DNA of 64,000 bases from Thalassococcus profundi. GTDB taxonomy: Bacteria; Pseudomonadota; Alphaproteobacteria; Rhodobacterales; Rhodobacteraceae. A model generated the notes under the pieces. It worked only from the letters and a program-made list of their open reading frames with translations. It had not been told where the DNA came from and did no database searches. The DNA lies in assembly GCF_003344785.1 (NCBI RefSeq), contig NZ_QPMK01000014.1:62001-126000 (forward strand). Reading direction: 5' to 3'. This document shows, piece after piece, positions 48,824 to 59,224 of the stretch (position 1 is the stretch's first letter; every line of letters starts with the position of its first letter). A program made the position numbers and the translations under genes.

Positions 48824-50640
48824 TGTGCGGTATTGTAGGGGTCCTTGGTGACCACGAAGTTTCTCCGACACTGGTCGAAGCGCTGCGACGGCTGGAATAC
48901 CGAGGCTATGACAGCGCCGGGATCGCCACGGTCAACAAGGGCACGCTGGACCGCCGCCGCGCCGTGGGCAAGCTGGTCAACCTGAGCGATCTTCTGGTGC
49001 ACGACCCGCTGCCCGGCAAATCCGGCATCGGCCATACGCGGTGGGCCACCCACGGCGCGCCCACGACAGGCAATGCCCATCCCCACCAGGCCGGTCCCGT
49101 CGCGGTCGTGCACAACGGCATCATCGAGAATTTCCGCGAGTTGCGGACCGAATTGCGCGAACACGGCCTGTCCTGCACCACGGAGACCGACACCGAAACC
49201 GTGGCGCTGCTGACCCAGCATCACTTGGCGCAAGGCCTCGATCACGTGGCCGCGGCCTTTGCCACGCTGGACCGGCTGCAAGGCGCCTTTGCGCTGGTGT
49301 TCCTGTTCGAGGGCGAGGACGACCTGATGATCGCCGCGCGCAAGGGCAGCCCGCTGGCCATCGGCCACGGCGACGGCGAGATGTACGTGGGATCCGACGC
49401 CATCGCGCTGGCGCCGCTGACCGACCGGATCACCTATCTGGCCGAAGGCGACCGCGCCGTGATCACGCGCAAGACGCTGGATATCATGGACGAAGGCGGC
49501 GCTGCCGTGTCGCGTCCCATCAAGACGATCCAGATCGACGCCACCCGCATCGACAAGGCCGGATACAAGCATTTCATGGCGAAGGAGATCGCCGAACAGC
49601 CCACCGTTCTGGCCGGCGCCCTGGCCAGCTATGTCAAGGACGGCACGATCCATCTGCCCGGAGAGGGCGTCGATTTCTCGAAGATGCAGCGTCTGACGCT
49701 GGTGGCCTGCGGCACCGCGTTCTATGCCTGCCTGACCGCGAAATACTGGTTCGAACAACTCGCGCGCCTACCGGTCGAGGTCGATATCGCCTCGGAATTC
49801 CGCTACCGGACGCCGCCCATTCCCGCGGGCACCACGGCGCTGTTCGTCAGCCAGTCGGGCGAGACGGCGGACACGCTGGCGGCGCTGCGGTACTGCGCGG
49901 GCAAGGCGGACAGGATCCTGTCGGTGGTCAACGTGGCCGAATCCTCGATCGCGCGCGACTCCGACCTTGCCCTGCCGATCTATGCCGGCGTCGAAGTGGG
50001 CGTGGCCTCGACCAAGGCCTTTACCTGCCAGTTGAACGTGCTGCTGTTGCTGGCGCTCAAGGCGGCGGTGGACCGGGGCGAGATGACCCGTGACCGGCAG
50101 GTGGAACTTCTTACGGCGCTGAACGCGCTGCCGGGCATCTTCAACGTGGCTCTCGATCGCGACGCGGTGATCCGAAAGGCGGCGCGACGCATCGCGGAGG
50201 CCCGCGATGTGCTGTTCCTGGGCCGCGGGCTGATGTATCCCCTGGCGCTGGAAGGCGCGCTGAAGCTGAAGGAAATCAGTTATATACACGCCGAGGCTTA
50301 TGCGTCGGGCGAACTCAAGCACGGCCCCATCGCGCTCATCGACAAGACCGTGCCGGTGGTGGTCATGGCGCCGCGCGACAGCCTGTTCGACAAGACCGTG
50401 TCCAACATGCACGAGGTCATGGCCCGCGGCGGCAAGGTGCTGCTGATCTCCGACGCAGCGGGGGCGGCAGAGGCCGGCGCCGACGTCTGGCAGACAATCG
50501 TCCTGCCGGAAGTGCCCGAGGTGCTGAGCCCGCTGCTCTACGCCCTGCCCGCGCAGCTTTTGGCCTATCACACCGCCATCGCCAAGGGCACCGACGTCGA
50601 TCAGCCGCGCAACCTGGCGAAATCCGTCACGGTGGAGTGA
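48823..50640 (+). CDS. glmS: Glutamine--fructose-6-phosphate aminotransferase (isomerizing)
   Basis: A 605-aa enzyme that makes glucosamine-6-phosphate. Nucleophile Cys2 in MCGIVGVLG begins the glutaminase half; RYRGYDSAG-type RLEYRGYDSAGIA, GHTRWATHG and NGIIENF follow. Two SIS domains from ~275 (GTAFYACLTAKYW; SQSGETADTLAAL) and KEISYIHAEAYASGELKHGP near residue 490 form the isomerase half. The C-terminus ends NLAKSVTVE, as in the family. No glmS ribozyme region exists: it is coupled to glmU by TAATG. Confidence 0.97.
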   Translation: MCGIVGVLGDHEVSPTLVEALRRLEYRGYDSAGIATVNKGTLDRRRAVGKLVNLSDLLVHDPLPGKSGIGHTRWATHGAPTTGNAHPHQAGPVAVVHNGIIENFRELRTELREHGLSCTTETDTETVALLTQHHLAQGLDHVAAAFATLDRLQGAFALVFLFEGEDDLMIAARKGSPLAIGHGDGEMYVGSDAIALAPLTDRITYLAEGDRAVITRKTLDIMDEGGAAVSRPIKTIQIDATRIDKAGYKHFMAKEIAEQPTVLAGALASYVKDGTIHLPGEGVDFSKMQRLTLVACGTAFYACLTAKYWFEQLARLPVEVDIASEFRYRTPPIPAGTTALFVSQSGETADTLAALRYCAGKADRILSVVNVAESSIARDSDLALPIYAGVEVGVASTKAFTCQLNVLLLLALKAAVDRGEMTRDRQVELLTALNALPGIFNVALDRDAVIRKAARRIAEARDVLFLGRGLMYPLALEGALKLKEISYIHAEAYASGELKHGPIALIDKTVPVVVMAPRDSLFDKTVSNMHEVMARGGKVLLISDAAGAAEAGADVWQTIVLPEVPEVLSPLLYALPAQLLAYHTAIAKGTDVDQPRNLAKSVTVE

Positions 50641-50650
50641 GCAAGCTGGA

Positions 50651-50713
50651 GGGGGCCAGCCCCCTCTTGGCCTGCGGCCAATTCACCCCCGGAGGTTTAT
50701 CGGCAAGATGAAG
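50651..50713. repeat. Compound intergenic repeat after glmS
   Basis: GGGGGCCAGCCCCC (50651-50664), TTGGCC/GGCCAA hairpin (50667-50681), then CCCCCGGAGG and the core GGCAAGATGAAG (50702-50713). The 28 bases at 50686-50713 match 5139-5166 exactly, and the leading G/CCAG/C hairpin also matches that copy. The hairpins lie 11 bases after the glmS stop but lack a T-run. Confidence 0.75.
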
Positions 50714-50807
50714 GGACGGGGGCGGCAGAGGTCCTCGGGCTTAGGCGCACTGGAAAAGCGCATAACATCAATGATTTGACGACTCCCAAAGGAGAACCGC
50801 CGACGGG

Positions 50808-51308
50808 TCAGCCGCCCGCGTAGACCTCGACCGTGGGCAGGTCGGTCAGCGGCGCCTCGATCAGGCGCATGGCCGCGAGCGACAAGCGGCTGCCGCCGTC
50901 CGAGATCGGGATGAGGTCCACCTGCGCCGACTTTCCGGAGCCCGGAAAGACCACGCGGCCCTTGCCCGGCGCGTCGACCAGCGGCGTCTCGATCCAGAAG
51001 CCGGGGCGCGCCGGATCGCCGAGCGACACGACCGTGGTGCCCAAGGACCGTTCACCCGAGGCCGCGGGAGCCGCCGCCGCATCTGCGCGTTCTTCGGCGG
51101 TGGTGGTGTCGAAATCCTCTTCGGTGCGGGCGGCGGGCGGCGGGGTACGCGACAGGACCGGCGAGGCCGCGGCCTCCGCGGCCGCGGCCTCGCTTTGCGG
51201 TGCGGCGGGGCCGGTGGCCTGTTGCGGTTGGATCTGTCCCATCATGTCGGCGCACCCCACCAGGGGCAGCAGCATCACAAGCGGGAAAAGTCTTTTCGTG
51301 TCAGCCAT
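50808..51308 (-). CDS. Ala/Pro-rich lipoprotein
   Basis: A 166-aa predicted lipoprotein: MADTKRLFPLVMLLPLVGC with lipid Cys at 19, a low-complexity Ala/Glu/Pro/Thr region at ~25-85, and a ~75-residue beta-rich C-terminal domain (LGTTVVSLGDPARPGFWIET, GKGRVVFPGSGKSAQVDLIPI). Similar proteins in Rhodobacteraceae are sometimes labelled D-galactarate dehydratase; I see no catalytic evidence for that. Divergent from moaA. Confidence 0.72.
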   Translation of the reverse strand: MADTKRLFPLVMLLPLVGCADMMGQIQPQQATGPAAPQSEAAAAEAAASPVLSRTPPPAARTEEDFDTTTAEERADAAAAPAASGERSLGTTVVSLGDPARPGFWIETPLVDAPGKGRVVFPGSGKSAQVDLIPISDGGSRLSLAAMRLIEAPLTDLPTVEVYAGG

Positions 51309-51382
51309 CCGGCACCTTTGTCGTGGTCACATCTTGGGGACGATACTTGCCCATGCGCGCGCGGAATACTAGGGTCTGAGCC

Positions 51383-52390
51383 ATGACAGCACCCCTCATC
51401 GACCCGTTCGCACGCCCGATCTCCTACTTGCGCGTCTCCGTCACGGACCGCTGCGATTTTCGCTGCGTCTACTGCATGTCGGAAAACATGACCTTTCTGC
51501 CGAAGAAGGAGCTTCTGACGCTGGAGGAACTGGACCGCATGTGTTCGACCTTCGTGCGGCTGGGCGTGGAAAAGCTGCGCATCACCGGCGGCGAACCGCT
51601 GGTGCGGCGCGATATCATGACGTTTTTCCGCCAGATGACGCGGCACCTCGAGTCCGGCGCGCTGAAGGAACTGACGCTGACGACCAACGGGTCGCAGCTT
51701 GAACGGTTCGCGGACGACCTTTACGCGGCGGGTGTGCGACGGGTGAACATCTCGCTCGACACGCTGGACGAGCAGAAGTTCGCCGACATCACCCGCTGGG
51801 GCCGCCTGCCCCAGGTGCTGCGCGGCATAGATGCGGCGCAGAAGACGGGGTTGCGGGTCAAGATCAACACCGTGGCGCTCAAGGGCTTCAACGAGGACGA
51901 ATTGCTGACGCTCACCGAATGGTGCGCCGAACGGGACATGGACCTGACCTGGATCGAGGTCATGCCGATGGGCGATATCGGCAACGAGGACCGGCTGGGC
52001 CAGTACTGGAAGCTGAACGACCTGCGCGCGCAGCTGGGGCGCCACTACACGCTCACCGACCTGCCCGAGAGCACCGGCGGCCCGGCACGTTATGTGCGGC
52101 TGGAAGAGACCGGGCAGAAGATCGGTTTCATCACGCCACTCACGCATAATTTCTGCGAAAGCTGCAACCGCGTGCGCCTGACGTGCACCGGAGAGCTCTT
52201 CATGTGCCTGGGCCAGGAGGACAATGCGGATCTGCGCAGCGCCTTGCGCAACCATCCCGCCAGCGACGCACCGCTCGAGGAGGCGATCCGCCGCGCGATC
52301 GCGCTCAAGCCCAAGGGGCACGATTTCGACTATTCCCGGCAGTCGGTCGACGGCCGCGTGTCGCGCCACATGAGCCATACCGGCGGCTGA
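51383..52390 (+). CDS. moaA: GTP 3',8-cyclase
   Basis: A 335-aa radical SAM enzyme that starts molybdenum-cofactor synthesis from GTP. The radical SAM cluster is Cys24-x3-Cys28-x2-Cys31 (CDFRCVYC), the second 4Fe-4S site is Cys258, Cys261 and Cys275 (FCESCNR ... LFMC), and RITGGEP is the SAM-binding strand. The C-terminal HTGG has the Gly-Gly tail needed for activity. No other moa or mob gene is nearby. Confidence 0.96.
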   Translation: MTAPLIDPFARPISYLRVSVTDRCDFRCVYCMSENMTFLPKKELLTLEELDRMCSTFVRLGVEKLRITGGEPLVRRDIMTFFRQMTRHLESGALKELTLTTNGSQLERFADDLYAAGVRRVNISLDTLDEQKFADITRWGRLPQVLRGIDAAQKTGLRVKINTVALKGFNEDELLTLTEWCAERDMDLTWIEVMPMGDIGNEDRLGQYWKLNDLRAQLGRHYTLTDLPESTGGPARYVRLEETGQKIGFITPLTHNFCESCNRVRLTCTGELFMCLGQEDNADLRSALRNHPASDAPLEEAIRRAIALKPKGHDFDYSRQSVDGRVSRHMSHTGG

Positions 52391-52398
52391 ACAGGCGG

Positions 52399-54069
52399 CT
52401 ATCCGTGTTCTTCGGCAGCAGTGGCTGCCAGCGCGCGATTATAGGCTTTGAGCGCGTCGACATGGAACAGCGCGCCCTGCAGGACCGGATCCTTGCCCTC
52501 TTCGACAACCGAGATCACCGGCACGTAGCTGACCCCGGACTTGTCGAAGAGCGGCAGCACGGTCTCGAGCGTCGAGGTGGTGGTGACATAAAGCTCCTGG
52601 CCGATCATTTCTTCGCAGAAGGCCGTGACCTCGGGGCCAAGATCGGCCGCCTTGCGCATGACGCCCTGCACCCGGAACATCGCCAGCAGATAGGCCTGCG
52701 GTCCGGCCGCGAGGTGCACGTTGCGCCGTTCAAGCTGGCTCAGGAAGAACGACCGGTGCACCAGCTTCGACGCCACGGCGGTGGAGATCGACACGGAAAC
52801 CATCACCGCAAGGCCGGTCTGCCAGTCGCCCGTGAGTTCGAAGACGATGAGCGTCGTGGAAATCGGCGCACCCAGCACCGAGGCTGCAACCGCTCCCATC
52901 CCCGCCAGCGCATAGAGCGTGAAGGCGCCGGAATGGTCGGGAAAAAGGCCGGTGGCGATCAGACCGAAGGCCAGGCCGGTCAGCGCGCCGATCATCAGCG
53001 ACGGCGAGAACACGCCGCCGCCCATGCGCCCGGCCATGGTGATCGACAGGGCGGCGACCTTGAGCACGGCGAAGACCACCGCTTCGGACAGCAGCAGGTT
53101 GCCGGTCAGCGCAAGGCTTGTCGTCTCGTAGCCGACACCGATGATATGCGGAAACTCGATGGCCAGCGCGCCCAGCAGGATGCCCGCCGCCGCCGGTCGC
53201 AGCCAGTGCGGCAGGTTCAGCCGGTTCTGCAGTCGCGTGCCCAGGTCGTCGGACCAGAAGATGCAGCGCATGGTCACCACCGCCACCAGCCCGCAGACGA
53301 GGCCGAGGATCAGGAAAGCCGGCAATTCGAGGTAGAATTCGACCACCGTCGTGCCCGGCAGGCTGAATTCGGTCACGTCGCCAAAGGCCAGCCGGTTGAT
53401 CACCGTGCCGGCGGCGCTGGCGATGACGATGGGTGCAAAGGCGTGCAGGGCGAAATGGCGCAGCACCACTTCGAGCGCGAAGAGCGCGCCGGCGATGGGG
53501 GCGTTGAAGCTGGCCGAGACGGCGGCGGCCACGGCGCAGCCCAGAAGGTCGCGCCCGGTGATGCCGTCGGCACGGATGAGGTTGCTGACCCAGCTCGACA
53601 TCATCGCGGCGATATGCACGACCGGTCCTTCGCGGCCCGTCGATCCGCCGGTGGACAGGGTGATCCACGAGCAGAGCATCGAGGCGATGCCGGCCTTCTT
53701 CTCGACCCGCCCGTCGTTGAGCGCCGCGCCCTCGATCACGTCCGACACCGACCGTACCCGGCCATCGGGGGTGAAGTAATGCAGGATCAGACCCACGGTG
53801 CCGCCCCCCAGCACCGGGATCAGAAGCACCGAATACCACGGCAGAGTGGTGGCAAAGCTGTGCAGCAGGTTCACGTCCTCGGTGCCGTACAGCGCCGTCT
53901 GCAACCATTCGATCGCCTTGCGGAAAAGCAATGCCGCGAGACCCGCTCCGATGCCGATCATCAGGGCAATGAACCAGAACAACACCTGCCCCGGGCCGCG
54001 GTGGCGCAGCACGTCCCAACCGCGGCCGCAGCTGGCGGTGAGCCTGCCCCATGGTTCCGAGATGATCAT
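52399..54069 (-). CDS. ClC-family chloride channel/transporter with CBS region
   Basis: A 556-aa polytopic protein. GSTGREGPVVH is the ClC GREGP motif with the gating Glu, so a H+/Cl- exchange mode is possible; GRMGGGVFSPSLMIG is the third filter-like loop. About ten hydrophobic segments span ~30-430; the C-terminal ~130 residues are soluble, with CBS-like VTTTSTLETVLPLFDKSGVSYVPVI. I chose the ATG at 54069 (MIISEPWG), preceded by GGAAGG; a GTG at 54111 is an alternative. It ends 8 bases from the convergent moaA stop. Confidence 0.9.
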   Translation of the reverse strand: MIISEPWGRLTASCGRGWDVLRHRGPGQVLFWFIALMIGIGAGLAALLFRKAIEWLQTALYGTEDVNLLHSFATTLPWYSVLLIPVLGGGTVGLILHYFTPDGRVRSVSDVIEGAALNDGRVEKKAGIASMLCSWITLSTGGSTGREGPVVHIAAMMSSWVSNLIRADGITGRDLLGCAVAAAVSASFNAPIAGALFALEVVLRHFALHAFAPIVIASAAGTVINRLAFGDVTEFSLPGTTVVEFYLELPAFLILGLVCGLVAVVTMRCIFWSDDLGTRLQNRLNLPHWLRPAAAGILLGALAIEFPHIIGVGYETTSLALTGNLLLSEAVVFAVLKVAALSITMAGRMGGGVFSPSLMIGALTGLAFGLIATGLFPDHSGAFTLYALAGMGAVAASVLGAPISTTLIVFELTGDWQTGLAVMVSVSISTAVASKLVHRSFFLSQLERRNVHLAAGPQAYLLAMFRVQGVMRKAADLGPEVTAFCEEMIGQELYVTTTSTLETVLPLFDKSGVSYVPVISVVEEGKDPVLQGALFHVDALKAYNRALAATAAEEHG

Positions 54070-54204
54070 CCGCTGCCCTTCCGGCCGTTGTCCTGCCACG
54101 CGCTTCGGCACGTCTCCACCAACCCGGGCATGGCCCTTTCCCCGTGGACTTTCGCGCGGCCTCCGCAGCCGCTAGGATCGCTCAACTGTCTCGAAAGGTT
54201 GCCG

Positions 54205-55581
54205 ATGACCGCCCCTCAAACACTCGACGCGCTGGCTTCTTTCCTAGGCCAACGGCTGTCCCGGTCCAAGTCCGATCTCGACCTGCACGGCCGTTCGGAG
54301 TCGCATTTTCCGCCGATGCCCCCGGATGCCGTCGCCTACCCAGACACCACCGAAGAGGTACAGCGCATCGTCACGCTCTGTGCCGAGGCGCGGGTGCCGG
54401 TGATCGGATGGGGCACCGGCACCTCGCTCGAGGGCCATGCCCAGGCGCCGCGGGGCGGGGTCTGCGTCGATTTCAGCCGCATGAACAAGGTGCTGGAAAT
54501 CCGGCCCGCGGATCTGGACGTGACGGTGCAGCCCGGCGTCACGCGCGAACAGCTGAACCGCGAGTTGCGCGCCACGGGGCTGATGTTCCCGGTCGATCCC
54601 GGCGCCAATGCCTCTCTGGGCGGGATGGCGGCGACGCGCGCCAGCGGCACCACGGCGGTTCGTTACGGCACCATGCGCGATAACGTTCTGGGGCTCCAGG
54701 CGGTGCTGGCCGACGGTCAGGTGGTGCGCACCGGCAGCCGGGCGCGCAAATCTTCCGCGGGCTACGACCTCACCGCGTTGCTGGTGGGGTCCGAAGGCAC
54801 GCTGGGGCTGATGACCGAACTGACGCTGCGCCTGCACGGCATCCCCGAGGCGGTGTCGGCGGGCGTCTGCGCCTTCGCCTCGGTCGAGGACGCGGTGAAC
54901 GCGGTGATCGACACGGTGCAGATGGGCCTGCAGGTGGCGCGCATTGAACTGGTGGACGCGGCCACGGCGCGCATCTTCAACGGCTATGCCGGGACGGGCT
55001 TTCCCGAACAGCCGCACCTGATGCTGGAATTCCACGGCTCCCCCGAAAGCGTCGCGCAGGACGCCGCGCGGTTCGGCGAGATCGCCGCCGATCACGGCGC
55101 CGGGACGTTCGAGTGGTCGGCGCAGGAAGAGGACCGTCGCGCGCTCTGGACCATGCGGCACAACGCCCATTACGCGGTGCTGGCCTCGCGCCCCGGGCAC
55201 CGCGCGCTCGTCACCGACATCTGCGTGCCGGTGTCGCGCCTGGCCGAAGCCATCGGCGCGACCCAGGCCGACATCGCCCAAAGCGGCCTGCCCGGGCCGA
55301 TCCTGGGCCACGTGGGCGACGGCAATTTCCACGCCATCCTGCTCATCGACCCCGCGAAGTCGCAGGACCAGGAGACCGCCGAGGCGTTGTCTCACCGGAT
55401 GGTCGAACGCGCGCTGGACCTGGGCGGCACCGCCACCGGCGAACATGGCATCGGCCTGGGCAAGATGCGCTACATGGCGCGGGAACACGGCCCAGGCTGG
55501 GAGGTCATGGGCACGATCAAGCGCGCGCTCGATCCGCATGACATCCTCAATCCCGGCAAGCTGGTGCCGCAGCCGGACTGA
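54205..55581 (+). CDS. FAD-linked oxidase, D-lactate dehydrogenase/GlcD-like
   Basis: A 458-aa flavoprotein of the PCMH (vanillyl-alcohol oxidase) type. FAD site GWGTGTSLEGHA near residue 72, DPGANASLGGM, RKSSAGYDLTALLVGSEGTLG, and C-terminal GHVGDGNFHAI and GEHGIGLGKM, as in D-lactate dehydrogenases (cytochrome) and GlcD. Substrate is a 2-hydroxy acid by family. The ATG at 54205 has GAAAGG 6 bases upstream. No glcE or glcF accompany it, so a stand-alone D-lactate-type enzyme is more likely than glycolate oxidase. Confidence 0.85.
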   Translation: MTAPQTLDALASFLGQRLSRSKSDLDLHGRSESHFPPMPPDAVAYPDTTEEVQRIVTLCAEARVPVIGWGTGTSLEGHAQAPRGGVCVDFSRMNKVLEIRPADLDVTVQPGVTREQLNRELRATGLMFPVDPGANASLGGMAATRASGTTAVRYGTMRDNVLGLQAVLADGQVVRTGSRARKSSAGYDLTALLVGSEGTLGLMTELTLRLHGIPEAVSAGVCAFASVEDAVNAVIDTVQMGLQVARIELVDAATARIFNGYAGTGFPEQPHLMLEFHGSPESVAQDAARFGEIAADHGAGTFEWSAQEEDRRALWTMRHNAHYAVLASRPGHRALVTDICVPVSRLAEAIGATQADIAQSGLPGPILGHVGDGNFHAILLIDPAKSQDQETAEALSHRMVERALDLGGTATGEHGIGLGKMRYMAREHGPGWEVMGTIKRALDPHDILNPGKLVPQPD

Positions 55582-55653
55582 GCGCGGTTTCAGCCTTTCC
55601 GGGCCGGCGGTGCGCCCTACCCTCCTTGGCGGGATCACGAGGAGGACGAGACC

Positions 55654-56346
55654 ATGAACATCACCTGGCTGGGACACGGATCGTTCCGCATCGAGATCGC
55701 GGGCGAAGTGCTGCTGATCGACCCCTGGCTCACCGGCAACCCGATGCTAACCGAAGACCGGCACGGCGCCGCGACCGAAGGCGCCACGCATCTGCTGCTG
55801 ACCCATGCCCATGGCGACCACGCCTCCGACGTGCTGTCGCTGGCAAAGAAACTGGGCATTCCGCTGGTCGGGCAGTTCGACCTGATGTCCTACTGGGCCG
55901 ACAGCGAGGGGATCGAGACCATCGGCTTCAACAAGGGCGGCACGGTGGCGCTGGGTGAGGTCAAGGTGACCATGGTCCACGCGGTCCATTCCAGCAGCTT
56001 TTCCGGCGGCAAGGGGCCCTGGGTGCCCGGCTCCGAATGCGGTTTTATGATCGCGGGCGAAGGCCACACGATCTACGTCTCGGGGGACACGGACGTGATG
56101 GCGGACATGGGGGTGTTCAACGACCTGCACGCGCCCGATATCGGCATCCTCTGCGCCGGCGGGCATTTCACCATGGACATGCGCCGTGCCGCCTACGCCT
56201 GCAAAACGTTCTTCGATTTCAAGACGGTGATCCCCTGTCACTATCGCACCTTCCCGCTCCTGGAACAGTCCGCCGAAGAGCTGGTCAAGGCGCTGCCCGG
56301 GGTGGACGTGATCGAACCCGAGGTGATGACGCCGATCACGATCTGA
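55654..56346 (+). CDS. UPF0173 metal-dependent hydrolase
   Basis: A 230-aa metallo-beta-lactamase-fold protein. MNITWLGHGSFRIE begins it; LTHAHGDHASD is the metal site, HAVHSSSF follows, and YVSGDTDVMADMG and HYRTFPLL supply the other ligands. Length and motifs fit UPF0173, of unknown substrate. GAGGAGGACGAG precedes the ATG. Confidence 0.92.
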   Translation: MNITWLGHGSFRIEIAGEVLLIDPWLTGNPMLTEDRHGAATEGATHLLLTHAHGDHASDVLSLAKKLGIPLVGQFDLMSYWADSEGIETIGFNKGGTVALGEVKVTMVHAVHSSSFSGGKGPWVPGSECGFMIAGEGHTIYVSGDTDVMADMGVFNDLHAPDIGILCAGGHFTMDMRRAAYACKTFFDFKTVIPCHYRTFPLLEQSAEELVKALPGVDVIEPEVMTPITI

Positions 56347-56750
56347 GCCGTGTGCCACGCATGCGTCGCGGTCCGGGGCGGTCCCATCTGCGGACTGTTC
56401 GGCCATAGGTCCCTCGCGGAAGGCCGCGGAAAAGACGGGGCGCTCGGGGACGGATCAAGGCTGGCGCCACCTGCGTCGTTTGCGAGGCACAGGCGCTGCG
56501 TCCGAAACCACCCAACGCAATCGCCAGCGCAGAACCTGCGCCGGTCGCCGTCGCACGAAAGCGGCGCGTCGATGGTCCGCGCCACCTCAATTTCACGGCT
56601 CATATGTCAAGGGATCGAGACTTGAGGCTTCAACCGCCGCAGTCGGGCGTCGGGCCAAAAAGTTAGCTTTAGGGACTCGCCCGAAGTACCCTTTAACGGG
56701 AAGCGGAAGCGAAGGGTCGTATCCGGCCCCGCCCAGTTTGGAGAGCGTCC
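56347..56750. other. 404-base gap without a supported gene
   Basis: I see no convincing gene here. A minus-strand frame starting near 56603 opens MSREIEVARTIDAP, which recalls the start of SRPBCC proteins, but the rest does not follow that family and I do not call it. The last ~110 bases are less GC-rich and probably hold the promoter of the next gene, but no clear box pair is visible. Confidence 0.4.
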
Positions 56751-58823
56751 ATGAACCATCGCACCGGCCTCACGGCGGCCTGCCTTGCCGCATCGACCCT
56801 CCTTTCCGCCAACACCACGTTCGCGCAGGCAGGTTCGGTCGGACCGGACATGCTTGGCTTCCCGGTCGAGAACATGGACCCGAGCGCCGATCCCCGGGAG
56901 GATTTCTACCGCTACGCCGTCGGCGGCTGGCTCGACCGGATCGAACGCCCCGAAAAATACCCGATATAAGGGATTTTCGCCATCACCGGCGATCTGGTGC
57001 AGGCGCAGGTGACCGCCATCCTGCTGCGCGCCGCCGAAGAGGCCGACAGCGCCCCAAGGGGCAGTCCGACCCAGCTCGTGGGAGATTTCTACCGCGCCTA
57101 CATGGACACCGACACGATCGACGCGCGCGGCATAGCGCCCATTCAAGGCGAACTCGACCGGATCGACGCCATGACCGGCCTGGCGGATCTTGGCCAAATC
57201 ATGGTGCGTATGGATCGGATCGGCGGTCCGGGCGTGTTTCTCGGTTTCGGCCATACCGAAGGCAGGCTGGACAACAGCCGGAACGAGTTCGGCTTCGGCG
57301 CGCCAGCGTTCGGCATCGAAGCGCACTTTGCGAGCATCCTCGCGGAACCGGATGACGGCGGACGGCTGAACGCCTACCGGACCTACCTGGACGAAGTGCT
57401 GATGGTCGCCTGCCTCCCCGCCGGCGATGCCGGGCAGATCGCGCGCACCGCCGTGGAGATCGAAAGAACCCTCTATTCCGGCGTCCTGTCGCCCATCGAA
57501 CGGCGCGATCCCCGGCTCACCTACAACCCGACGACACTTGACGAATTGCAGTCCCTCATCCCAGAGGTCGACCTGTCCGAGCTGCTGGAGACCGCCGGTT
57601 ATCCACCGGATATCGAGAACGTGGTGCTGTTTTCGCCGCGCTACCTGCCGGTGCTGTCCGAGGTGCTGCGCACGCGCCCGATCGAGGACATAAAGGATTA
57701 CCTCAAGCTGCGGATGATCCTGAAATTCGCGCCCGCGATGTCGACCGCGTTCCAGGAGCCGAACCTGGGATTGTCGGCCGTCCTGCTGGGCAGCGCCGTC
57801 GTGCCACTGCGCGCGGAAACGGCGGCCCAGCTTGTCGCCGAACACCTCGCCCATCCGCTGGGGCAGATCTACGTCGACGCGCATCTGACCGAAAACGCCA
57901 GGACCGCGGCCGAGGACATGTTCGCCCGCGTGAAGGCGGTCTTCGCAAGGCGCATACCGACCCGCGACTGGCTGAGCGAAGAAACCCGTGCCGAGGCGGC
58001 GGCGAAACTCGCCGACCTTTCCGCCACGATGGGCGGGCCGGACACGTGGATCGACTATTCCGCGGTCGAGATCGGCGCGGACCCGGTTGCCAACCTGATG
58101 TCCATCGCCGCCTTCGAACATGACCGCTACATGGCCAAATATGGGGGACCGGTGAGTCGGGAGGCATTCAACAGCCCGGAAACGCGCCCCACGACGGTCA
58201 ATGCCGCCTACAGCCCCGGCATCAACGGGTACGAGGTGCCTGCGGCGATCCTGCAACCGCCCTTTTTCGAGCCGGAGAAGGATGCGGCGGTCTGGTTCTG
58301 CCGGATGGGCGCCATTCTCGGCCACGAAATGACCCACGGGTTCGACTCCCTGGGGCGGCAGTTCGACGCCAGCGGCAACCTGCGCGACTGGTGGACATTC
58401 GACGACACGGTGCGCTTTACCGAAAAGGCGCAAAAGCTGATTGAACAGGCCAACACCTACGAGGTCGCGCCGGGCCTCATGGCCAACGGGCCTCTGGAAG
58501 TGGGGGAAAACATGGCCGATCTGGGCGGCATCACCCTCGCCCACGAAGCCCTGCGCGACTATCTTGAAGAGCATCCGGAAGAGAATGTGGAGATCCAGGG
58601 TTTCACGCCCGATCAGCGGTGTTTCCTGTCCTGGGCAAAGAACTGGGCCACGAAATCGACCGAAGCGATTGACCGGATGCTGGTCGACAACGATCCGCAT
58701 GCGCCCTCGCCCTACCGTGCCATTGCCGCGCTCCAGCACCTGCCCGCGTTTTACGACGCCTTCGGGATTCAGGAGGGCGATCCCATGTGGCTCCCGCCCG
58801 AGGGGCGAATCACCGCCTGGTGA
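56751..58823 (+). pseudogene. M13 (neprilysin-like) metallopeptidase gene with in-frame stop
   Basis: Read through, this is a 690-aa exported zinc peptidase: signal peptide MNHRTGLTAACLAASTLLS, PREDFYRYAVGGWLDR as in the M13 N-terminus, zinc motif HEMTH at 525-529, ENMADLGG at 586-593 with the third ligand Glu, and a C-terminus ending PPEGRITAW. A TAA at codon 73 (56967-56969) follows ERPEKYPI and precedes GIFAITGDLVQAQ in the same frame. Tyr (TAC or TAT) is expected there, so a change at 56969 explains it. A GTG at 56997 could restart a 608-residue product lacking the signal peptide. Everything else is intact. Confidence 0.82.
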
Positions 58824-59224
58824 CCATGCGCCCGGGCGCGTGACCGGGCGACGGAAAGCGCGCGGCCCACGTACGCGTCTGCGCATCTGTCGACCGAAAC
58901 GGTGCGCGGTCTTCCGAAAGCGCCTCCGGGCATCTCCGGTCGGACGACAGCGCCTGCCGGTCTCGTGCGGTCACCACATCAACCCACCAGGCGCGTTCGC
59001 CTGGCCTGACATGCCGGTCGCCGACGTTTCCCGATGATCCGATCCCGCTCGGACGCAATTCGCGTGACCCTTGAAGGTCTCACCCCATCCCGTCGAACCG
59101 GACAGCTCCGTCCACTCAAGAGGGAAACAAGTTGCGGGCGTGACAGGTTGGTGACAGCTTCGAGTGGTACCGAAACTTTCGATCCGCGGCGGGAGGCGGC
59201 GGATGTACTACAGGGAGGACAACC
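58824..59224. other. 401-base gap before the TTT transporter operon
   Basis: No supported gene. It must hold the promoter of tctCBA, but I find no convincing -35/-10 pair. GGGAGG at 59212-59217 is the ribosome-binding site of tctC. No terminator with a T-run follows the M13 gene. Confidence 0.4.

Noticed and set aside
48700-48830. glmS ribozyme upstream of glmS
   Set aside because: glmS starts inside the glmU stop (TAATG), so no leader exists to hold a ribozyme.
56241-56603. Minus-strand frame starting MSREIEVARTIDAP, like an SRPBCC protein
   Set aside because: Only the first ~14 residues resemble the family; the rest runs into the UPF0173 gene's antisense without conserved pattern.
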